Positions 10,559-22,500 of a stretch of 64,000 nucleotides of DNA are shown one piece after another. The position numbers were made by a program, and so were the translations under genes. The first letter of the stretch is position 1. Each line of letters starts with the position of its first letter. The notes below the pieces were generated by a model. The model saw only the letters and a program-made list of their open reading frames with translations, made no database searches and had not been told where the DNA came from. Location of the stretch: contig CM047426.1 in NCBI GenBank assembly GCA_026168455.1, forward strand, positions 84,967,986 to 85,031,985, given 5' to 3'. Origin of the DNA: Theocolax elegans. Its lineage: Eukaryota > Arthropoda > Insecta > Hymenoptera > Cerocephalidae.

Positions 10559-13500
10559 TCAGTGCCTACTTACAGCATTGGCTGAAGCATTTGCAAATTC
10601 TGAAATATTAATTTAGATTCTGTTAGTTAATTATTATTAAGAGAAAGCAAAAACTTTTTAGGAAGTATTTGGAACATTGAAAGAATTATTCTATCAACAG
10701 GCAAATAATAAATACTTAAACATTAATTACTGTTTCTACAAATTATACACTTTGTTTGTTGAACTCTGAAGTTAATAATATATTTTATTTTTTATGCATT
10801 TAAAACCTTTCTGTTAGGCCTTTCTATATTTGTTTATTAATTTTTTCAGATTTTTATATTGATAATTTATATATAAAATGTTGTTTATTTTATTCAATAA
10901 AAAAAATTATTATTTCTTAAATATTACTCAGACAAGCTCTGTCATATTATTTAATTACATTCAAATTTTTATATTGACATTAAACAAGATTTTATGATTA
11001 AAACTAATTAATAATTACAAATATTTTTTGCTTAGTGCTTAATAATTACTATTAACAAATAGTATATTCTAAAAATTTTCATAAATCAAATTACACACCT
11101 TTAAGATAATCATTTAACTCAATTTCACTAAAACAGCACCGCAAATCAACTGGTTTGACGCCTTGGAAAATAGTAACAACACTGGGTTTTAAATTATAAA
11201 AGATAAGTGGTTGACCTCTTCGTGAGAAATCTTCAATTAGGCTTTTGATACCCTAAAAAAATAAATCAAACACAATTATTCACATTAAATATTTAATTGA
11301 TTTCAATAATAATAAACATATTTACAACATAGTAAATTTATTCTATTTTTACTAATATTGAACTTAAAAATTGGTGTCGTTTTTTTCAACTATTATTTAA
11401 CTTTTTTAAATTCATTCTTGCTTTGAATTTGTCTATAAAATTAAAAAGTTTTTATCTATAAATGATGGGGATTTTAGTGTAACCACAAAGCTCAATTTGA
11501 AATCTAATCATTACTGATAAAAAGTGTGTTTACGTGATTATTAATTACCAATTAATTTAATATGGTAAATTCTGGAAGCTTATTGTATTATGTATAAATT
11601 TTTTAGTTTTTAAGTTTCATAAATAATTATAACTTTTGTCTTCATATTTACTTGCGGAGACATACGATATGTTTAGGGGAGACCGGGGCTAAAATTAACA
11701 GGGGTAAATATTAACATTGAATTCTTAGTGATGCGAAGAGTTCTATACACTTCATAGATGACTCTAGACTTAAAGTTTATTGCTCTTTAACATGTAAACA
11801 CCTTCAGTAGATCGCAGGACGTCGAGCCGATAAGATATAGGAGACAGCGATATTTTGATCAGGTAATGGAAAAATTTTTCACTCAAAAATGTTTATTCTC
11901 AATTACATATCATATAATTAACAAAATTAAAATTACCATACCCCATTCTACTTGAAATAAGCTATTTAATCGCACATTTTTTTTTATTTTTTTTTATTTC
12001 TTTTTATTTTTTTTAACGATTTAAAAAAAAAAATTTGTCGGGGTAAATATTAACAAATTTTCGGGGCAAGTATTAACACTGTTAATACTAATTAATTTAT
12101 ATTTAAATTATTAATTTGAACTTTGCTATAATTTTTGTGTTTATACATGTATTATTTAATAGTGCAAATGTTTATTAGCTTTAATTAATTTGTAAGACGA
12201 AGACCTGCGTTATTTTTGTGTTAAAGAAATAATTTGTTAACAATTTTTTTATTTGTATATCACTTGTTATTCGTATATTCAGTAAAAAATATATTTTTTT
12301 GTTTACATTTGTTAAATGTGTACATTTATTATGAAACTAAGTCTTTACAATAAAAAAATGAGATGTTAATATTTACCCCGCATGCGGGGCAAAAATTAAC
12401 AGACAACGATTTTTAGTAAATCCTCTCGTAAAAAAAAGATATTTATAATTTCCAAAAAATTCCTGTGACATGACTTCGCTGAATAGGCAAAGAAAAAGTA
12501 ACAATACTTAGTATAGCAAACTAATTCTTTAATTAATTAGGAGAACGATTTTTTCAAAAAATGTTAATTTTAGCCCCGGTCTCCCCTACAAATAAAACAC
12601 TTGTTAAAATTAAAATTCTTTTTCAATTAATTTTTCGTAATTTTTTTTTAGTTTTGGAATATACATTGTGGTATGATGTACATTTTGCAAAAATAAATAA
12701 TATAAGTTACATAACAAAAATATATTGATGCTTTTATAAAATAAAGTTTCTTTAAGAGGACGTCGAAGCCAGCGATTTTATCGACATATAGGAGTGACCG
12801 TTTTTAATTGTTATCTTTAACTAAAAAAGTTTATGAGTTTTTGGCATCAGAGTGCCAATTTATACAGGGATATAAGTAATCTGTCAAATTTTTCTGCAAA
12901 TTCATTGAGTATTTACAAAGAATAGAGTGAAACTGTAATTCACAATAATCAAGTTATGTTTCATAAAAATTACAGTTTCACACTATTCTTTGTAAATACT
13001 CAATGAATTTGTACCAAAATTTGACAGATTACTTATATTACTATAAACAATGACACTCTGATGCCAAAATTCCTCATAAACTGTCTTAGTTAAAGATAAA
13101 AATAACTAAATGTAAAAACTAACTTATGTTACTCGATCGGTAACAATCAGATACGTTATCCCCTTATTTAATTATCTAATCTCAAATAATTAACTCTTTT
13201 AAATAGATGTAGTAATTAACGTGTAATGCTCGTAACAATCACGTATGACACCCCGATAAAAACAGTGTATAACTAATATTTTGAACCCCTAAAAAAATTA
13301 TTCGATAATGCGTTCGATCGGCAATCGAATCTATACGTGCCGTATATAGAAGCCGTACGTGAGATGAAAGACAAATCGTATACCTTGGCGGCTGTGAAAT
13401 CGGCTGCTTGGATGTGCGTGGAATCGATAACGACGGGTACGGCCGTACCTTGTTTCGAGCCCTGCTTACTAATCATCGATCTGACGTACTCGACACTGGG

Positions 13501-16500
13501 GAACACGAGACTTCGATCCGGTGTGATCACAAGATAATCCAGACCGCCGATGCTCTAAAACAAGATCAAGTTTATTTATATAGGGATAAGATTTTCGCGG
13601 ATTTTTATCGACATAAACACTAAATTGCGCGTTAACAACCCTTTCGGATTTTGTTGAATTATTTTAAATTTACCTCATAATAATCAATTTGTTCATACAA
13701 AAGACAATTAACCTTCAACAAATTTTCTAATAAGTCATTATTGCATAAAACTTGATTTAATTTAAATTTGTGCGTGTCATATTTTATGGCAATAAATAAT
13801 TGATTTTATCGAAACTTCAATAGACTCTAGATTGTTAAACAATAATTGTAAATGCAACATAAAATCTATAAATAAATTTTGTTTCATAGTATTTCAATAG
13901 AATTATGCATCCTCTAAAAATCATTTTTACCTTCAAAGCATAAAATTATAATTTTAAATAATATTTATTTATATGTCATTTTTTAATTTGCAATAAATTA
14001 TATGATCTCGTATAACAAAAAGTACACAATACTATAATTATTTAAAACAAATCTGTAGACTTTTATATTTTAAATTTGTTTGTTAATTTCAGTTGTAATT
14101 ATGTAATTATTATCACAATAAAAGCATAAAGCACGTTTATATAAAAAAAAATACTGTAAATATTTTTAAAATTGAATTGAATAAAATTAAACTTACAGTC
14201 GCTTTGCTGACCCGAAGAGAAGGTCTGGCTGAACCATAAAGTAGGAATAATAAATTTATTCCAATACCAATGACGATTCCTAACTCTAATCGAACGAGCA
14301 AACAGCACAAAAACGTAGCCACTGCAGGTACTAGATCGATTTCTAACAAGAAAATACATATATACAATTAAATTATGTTTATATAATAGTTTTATTAATT
14401 GTAACAATTATAAAAAAAGTACATTATAATGTTATGAAACCTACATTGCTGTTAATAAATAAATTAAACAAAAATATATATTTATTTATTTAAACATTGA
14501 CTCTAGATCGCTCGTGCGTGTGATTATTATATATATGAATTTAAAGCTTAGTGGTATGCAAGTAAGGTGTTAAAAAGGAGAATTCACGAAAGGAGGAATA
14601 CAAGCTAGTTAAGACCGATTGAATTTATATATATATGTAAAATAAAATTATATTTTTTAGTTGATGAATATTGCATACATTTTTAGTCAATAAAAAATTA
14701 ATAAAATTCTAAAAAATGACATACATATATTAAAGTAACGAAAAATAAAATTCAACTCACTTTTAGTACGCCACATAGGCTTGACGACTTGTATTTCAAC
14801 CATAAAAACGACAGCAGCGATGATGACAGCTGCCAGTGAAGCTTTTGGTATATAATAGAGATACGGTGTGAGGAACTGCAGAGAGACGAGAACGAGGATA
14901 CCTGTGTAAATTCCGCCAAATGTCGTCCTGACACCTGATGAATGGTTTACAGCACCTCGACTCAATCCTCCGCTTACCGGGATCGACGATACGAAAGATG
15001 AGACTACGTTACACATACCTAATGCTAACATCTCTTGCGTTGCGTCGATTGGCTTTCCTTCGGCTAAACAAATGTTTAATTGAATAAATGCGTTATATAA
15101 AACAGTGTGTTTCTTTTTTCAAAATCATCGTTTTATAAATAATTATAGCTAAGTAGTAATGATAATTTTGAAAAATTGATTATTATAATAGTTTAATAAA
15201 AACTCGTACGTAGCACATCGATGCGATTGTTAAAAAGAATTTTGCATTATGAAATACATTATAAACTTGTATAACAATTGACGTATACAAAATAATCTTT
15301 ATAAAAATTAAAAAATTATCAAGAATACGCGTCGCATCCTCTATATAATATCCTCGTTTGATTGTGCTATTTAATAATGAATAACATTATATTAAGTTTT
15401 TCTAATTTAAAATTTATCATGTAAATTAAATAAGATTATCGACAATTTTTTAAATAAAAACTTACAGAAAGCTTTGGCGATAGCTATGGTCTCGAGAATA
15501 CTAAGCAATGGAACTACGATGCATCCAGATCCCATAATCGAGACCATATCGAAAAAGTCATTAGTCTCATTACCAACTTTTCCATGGAAAGGTGGCAATT
15601 CAAAGCCAGGGAGTCCCTGTTTTACATGTCCAGTGAGTATAACAGGTGAACTTCCTAAATGTTCTTCGAGAAGCCAGCAAGCCACAGCACAAGATACAAC
15701 TACAATTATATTACGAGCAGTCGAGACTAACCAAAGGAATTTTTCGAGACTACACCTCCAAAGTGATGGAAGTTTTTCGTCCTTTGATACCACTGGAATG
15801 TCTTTCACTTTCTGTAATAAAGTTTTTTTACCATTTTTAGAATCAGAAAATATAATTATTTTGATTTTGATGTATAGAAATACATATAATACTGAACAAA
15901 TATTTGAAAAATAAATTCATTACTATCAGATAAAAAAAAGATAAACAATTTAATGATTATATACATAGAATTATTGAATTAAAAAAATGAAAAGATAACG
16001 CAAAATTACTAAGATTGTTTTATTGTCTTATACACGATTAAATAAATTATTATAATCGCAATTAAAAAACCAAGTGAATTTTATGCAATTTTTATATAAC
16101 TTAATTGCTTCGCTAAATTCGAGGAATAAAATTTTATTTAAAAAAGTTATATAAAAATATCATTAAATTTGTATACATCTAATGCTTTACGTAAATTATT
16201 AATATAAAATATATACGCGTGCTGCTATATATTATATATTGTTTAGTAGAAAATAGACAATTTTTAATATAATAACTATACTACTATTTTACATTATTTC
16301 GAATATTCTTACGAAATTATGATAATTTTCATTTCGTATTTATTGTGTAATGTTAAAATATAAGAGCAATTTTTTTATGAAAATACTATATTGCATGCAC
16401 GTTATCAACTGTTTGTCATTTTTAATATATTTGTTGACTATTAGCACGTTGATGTATCTACAAAATATAATTATGATTGACAATGTAATCATAACTCATC

Positions 16501-19500
16501 ACCTTCCCAACACTGTAAATTAATCAGTAGTAATTGCTAAAATTAAAATTTGATTGTAGTTGTCTAACAAAAAAATAGACTAAATGTAATAACGATTTGA
16601 AAAAATGCAATTAAATACAAAAATGTTTGTTTTTTGAGGAACAATATCGTATTTTTAAACTAACCCGCAAAAGAAGAAGAACAGCCATACAAACAAATCC
16701 AAGCACAGCATCCCACAGTCTTGTCTCACCAATATGCTCAAAAACAGCTTGCCAAACTTGAACAAATTTCCCACCAGCGATACTGATGCCAAGTATATCT
16801 TGTATTTGGCTTGTTGCTATTATTATGGCAGCAGCTGACGTGAAACCCACCGAAACTGGACCCGATATGAAGTCTATCAGAAATCCTAGAAGATGAATTA
16901 TTTGAATTATTTTAATTTTCGTATTGATTTATATGTAAATCTTTATATATAATATTTTTAAATCGCTTTTTTAATTAGGTTTATTAATTCAGAATAACTA
17001 AATTAATTATAAATAAAAAGCTCGTATTTAAATTAATTTTTTTCACATTTTACTATCTTTTATTAATGTTTTTCTATATATAAATTTAATTCAATTTGTT
17101 GATTGCTGTAAAAAACAATTTTTTTCAAAACAGTATAGATTATACAATAAATTCTTTACTACCTATGATTTGGTATTTGTGTAAAGAAGAAAAATACTCA
17201 AAGTTTTTTTTAATTATTTATTAAAGTACAAAAATACATAATAGGCAATGTGCATGCTTAACAATATTTTCAATTGAAGATATAATAAATAAATGAAATA
17301 CTACTGAGTAGTAAAAGAAAAGTTATCATACTATATACTAATATATCTAAATGAAAAACATATAAATATTAATACTTCAACATTTGACAATTTTTAACAT
17401 CGACACTAATTTATTTTAATATTGAAATACATATGTATTAACATCACAAAAATATCTCATTAAGTAAAACAGATGGAGAAACAATTTTTTTATTCATCCT
17501 TTGGTAGAAAATCTGATGCTTTCTCACAAATAGATTGTAATTCTTTTATCTTGAATTCATTTGCTACATCAGTATATTCTTTAATAAATTTGGTCAACTT
17601 TTTAAGCTTTCCTGTATACAGGAATCGCAAAAATTCTTCTATCATTTCAGGTTTATACTCATTAAGTGTCATTTCACACTTATCGCTTTCTTTATCGAAT
17701 AATTCTGCAAAAATTGAGCTTCTAGCAGCCAAAATTGATTTGTGAACTGGATATCTTTTCTGTTTTACAATGAGAGTAAAATCTGAAAATTTCTTATTTT
17801 TCCAAAGCATTTTTAATTCATTGACCAACTGATTGTTATATTTCTTATATTGCAGATGAATTCTAAAGGATAATGTAAGTCGATCCTCAGGAAGATAACG
17901 ATGAACCCAATAATCATCGTCTCTAATTTTACTTTTACGCAAGTAGCCTAAAAATTGATATCCTTTTTTCCGTGGAAAAGTTGAAGATGAATCAAGTCTA
18001 TACGAATGTCCACGAAGTTCTGTAATGTATCCTCTATATTCAATATTAGCATCAGATTCATCAAAAGTAATATTACGAGCATAAACACCATAAAATACTT
18101 CTGTTTTTTGTCTAAACCTTTCAACTCTAAAATACCATTGAATTTCATTTGAAATTCCAGCTGTATATACTTTTGAATTAATATATCCTAGTTTATTCAG
18201 ATTACTAGTACTAAAATCACTAATAGTCCAAGAACAATAAGAAATTTTCAGAGTTATTTGTTGACTATGGGCAATTTCAGTACGATAATCATCATCTTCA
18301 TCATCGCTTTTATCATAAGCCCCAAAACGATTGAATTCTACCGTTGCTCTTCTTGGAGATGCTGATCTACTCGAAGATTCATCAATTTCATCATTGTAAT
18401 TCATATCACTATCATCATCAGATGAGCTATTACGTTCATCAGAAGCAATTTTAATTTTCTTATCTATAAATTTTTTTAAATGTTTCGGTGGTGTTTGACA
18501 TTTGGGAAATCCTATCTCATCAATGCTGCTATTCGAATCTGACATGTTTTAACCTAGCCAAATATTGATATACATTTAATAAAAGAACATAAACACTATT
18601 TACTAAAATTTATAATATTAATTTAATTTAACTGTTAAAATTACAATTGCAAAAATCTTATTCAAACATAGCGATACTTTACCAAATACATGCAATAAAG
18701 TAAACATGAATGAACTTGTACAATTCACATTCGAATTCATAATATTTTTTAATTATATTTAAGTAATATACATACCTTTATTTACTAATCGTTAGTTTAT
18801 TCAGGAACAATGTAGAGAAAAATTATTATATTTAAATCGTTAAATTAAAAACAAATGTCTATCCTATCTGTTTTCTCTCGTATAGGCATTAAAATCTCAT
18901 ACATACATATATATATATAGTACCAAGAAATGAAAACCCGCGCTTGCAGAAACAGCTGCCGTCTATCGGCCGGATTTGCTATAAGCGTGCAGCTGCGCCG
19001 TTCAAATATTTAGCGCGCAATATACGTACGTATAAAAAGAGGAATTCAATTATAAAATGCAAGATTCTATACAAATTTAATACAGATGACAAGTGTTGAA
19101 AAGTCTTCGAATGAAAAAAATATGGAAATTTTAATGTTTTAAGTATTACAAAATATTAATTTTGCTTTTTAACAAATACGTTTTATAATACGTAATTTAT
19201 AAAAAATGTATTTTTTTTGTATTCTTTAATACATTAAATAAGTATTGATAAAAAAACAGAATGAGTTATCAATGTATTATGTCATGTAAGTATATGCATT
19301 AAACACAATAATTAAGAAGAAGATACAATCATTGAAAATATAAATAATGTTTTTTTTATGACTTATATAATATTAAATAATTTAAAATTGTTACATCCAC
19401 ATTTATCAATATACACTAAGTATACATGTATGATCTAATTTGGAACGTCCATGTATCATATTTTTTTTTTAAATGGCATATAAGCTTTACTAATTGTTGT

Positions 19501-22500
19501 TCGATATATATATAAATAAAATAGCAAAAGACTTGGCGTATTAGCTATGTAGGTAAAAACAAATTAACGTCCTCGAATGTAGACAATTCCCCTGGAGGAT
19601 TGCGACCCGAGGCTAAAATTAATGCAATCACTATCGCGATGATCGTCGAGAAACTATAAATATGCAATCGTAAATCTTATTTACTCCGCAATATTTAGAC
19701 ACAATAAATAAAGTTCATTTACCGGTGCATATTTATGCAATGAATATTCTACCTTATTGTTATTTATATTAATTGTGTCATTCGCAATTTCTTGGACTTA
19801 TTGTAAATTGAAATTTTTTTTTTTTCGAAAAAGCTAATTTAAAGTTTTGCGTTAACGGAATTTAGGTAGCGAAAAGATAAATAAAAATACGTATAAAGAT
19901 GGAATATAAGATTACTATTTGATAAAAATTTATTTAAATTAATTCAAGTGGTCCTCATAAACTTTTTCTTACTTTACACGTCGTGAATAAAAAAAATTAA
20001 TTCTCTAAAATATATATGCTTGCGTAAAAAACTGTTTAAAAAATAATACTGCTCTTATGGGTAATTTTATTAGCTATATAAGGAGACATTTCGCGCGCCA
20101 AGTGCAGCGCACTGTGTTTCACCAAGTTTAATTTGAAAAGCATAACAGCGAGACATTGGTTCCATCCCATTTCCCATAGATGCACACTTCTCGCGTATTT
20201 CTCGCACGACTATTCGTCAATCGCGTCACTTCCAACCGACCAATCGTATTACGCTCTAAGAAGCTTCAGATGACTTTTTTAAAGGGGGATTAAAGTGACA
20301 TATCAGTGTGTAAAATTTACCTAATTGCAAGACACCCATCAGTAAAGAGACACAGCCGGAAATGAAAGTTAAAAGTACAGCGAAATCTGCTCCCAAATGT
20401 GATTTTTCTAATGTTTCTCGAGTCATGATAGCTGCGATAGCTGTTGGTCCAACCGGTACGTCCTTGCAGGAACCAAAAATCGTATAAACGAAGCACGCCA
20501 TAAACGACGAGTAGAGACCATACTGTAATTATTAAATAATAGACCCAACATTGTATAAGTATTAATGTAATATAAATACAATTATATGTTCTATATAAAA
20601 CAACAATACGATCAAATAATACGATTAATCATACAAAAATTTATTATATTCAAAAATTTTTTAATACACTTAATTTAATAATTAACCTTATTACGTATAT
20701 GTTCATTTTCAAGCTTGAATATTGAATTTCTTTTCAATTTATTCTTTCTAATTCTTCGCGAATAAGAATTCTACTGCAACGTAAAAATGTCGCATAAAGG
20801 TAAAATGTAGTGATTAAAATTAATAAGAAATTGTTAAACATTACAATAGTATAACAAAGCTATATAAATGTCTTTTCAGAGAGTAATTTTAAAAATTCTT
20901 AAAGATTGTGACAAGTAACATACATAGTATAATTTATTATATTAAAACGAAAGAAAAAGAAGAAAGATGACAAACGAGGACGAAGAGAATCGAGAGATAC
21001 GTATAGTGATGGTGATATGTAGATGTTTATTGAAAGGAGAAACTTGTTACCTGAAGTGGCAAGGTAGCAACATTCGCGTAAGCGATCGCTTGCGGTATGA
21101 CGGTTAAACCGACGGTGAGGCCCGCAACCATGTCGCTTACTACGTACTCTTTGCGGTATTTTGGGAGCCACTGGAGTATTGGTATCCTCTTGTAAAGCAG
21201 TTTCTTTCTGCACATTCTCCTGATGCGCCTGTCCAACCAGCTGCCGCAGGCAGTGCATATCGACTGCTTCGTTGGACCACTGGGAACTTCAAACCAGTCT
21301 GTATTTTAGAATATTATACACATACACACATTAAACTATATTTAATTTGCTTTTCCTTCAGGTAAGATTATACATTTTATATATTTATGACTTAATATAC
21401 ATAATTATAGGAGAATTATAAAAGGAAACATTTTTTAAACAACAAATCTATAGTATTGTTCTTTTGCATTGATTATTTACATCAATCAATAATTTAGTCT
21501 AAAACCGATTAATTTTTATTTTACAAAAAGATTTCGAAAGTACATTTTAATAAGCCTATATTCATATACATAAAATTATATATGGATCAAGTACAAATTA
21601 AAAAAAAATTCTTACTATTTAATCACAAGCGAACTAATTAGCAATTAAAAATAAACATACGAATATATATATGTTTAAATATAAATAAAGAACAAATACT
21701 TAATACTGAAGATAAATTAATGCAAAATTATGGATCACGAACTAAGAAATTAAAAGAAATTTCGTCCTCGAAAACTACGGGTATAAATGAAATGTATATA
21801 ACATTTTTTTACAATATACGTATTAATTATTTCTGAAATTAAAAATGAGGAAAATACCGAACAATTACAATTTGGTCACGGTAATAAATTGCTCTTTTTT
21901 TAAATTCGCACATTATCTATTTCTATATATATGTATATAACATGATATATGTACTGAATCGACGGATTTGGATAAAGGAAGTAAAGTTTAGTACAGTTAA
22001 TTAACCAGTCAAAAGTTAAAAAATAAGGAAGAATGAAAAAAAACATTGTACGAGTTTGAATAGCTCTATTCTTTTATAAAATATCAATTGTCCTGTCGAT
22101 AAAGAATACGTATATATGTGTATAATTGTATACGCGAATTAGTTATATATGCATTGTTTATAGATTAAAACAGAGAAAGAATAAGTTCCCGTTCTCTTTC
22201 TGTAAATGTCTTTAACAATAGCCTCGTCCCAATGACCCCCAATCACTTGGGTAAACTATAAATTACTGAAAGCACTATAAAATATATATCGCGTTCATTT
22301 CACGCGTTTTAATAGTTATAAGTACATATTGTATATATAATAATAAATGTATATATACACGTGTGTGTGTATACGCTTCGTTGGAATTGGTTGATGAAAT
22401 AATCGATAGGATTTCATTGATTCGAATCAGTTGTATATATTTATTATAAAGAGCGTTATTTTATACTTAAGAATTCTTAGAAAGTTAATTAATAGAGTTT

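Noticed and set aside
14099..14407. 102-codon minus-strand ORF
   Set aside because: Out-of-frame shadow of SLC26 exon 7.
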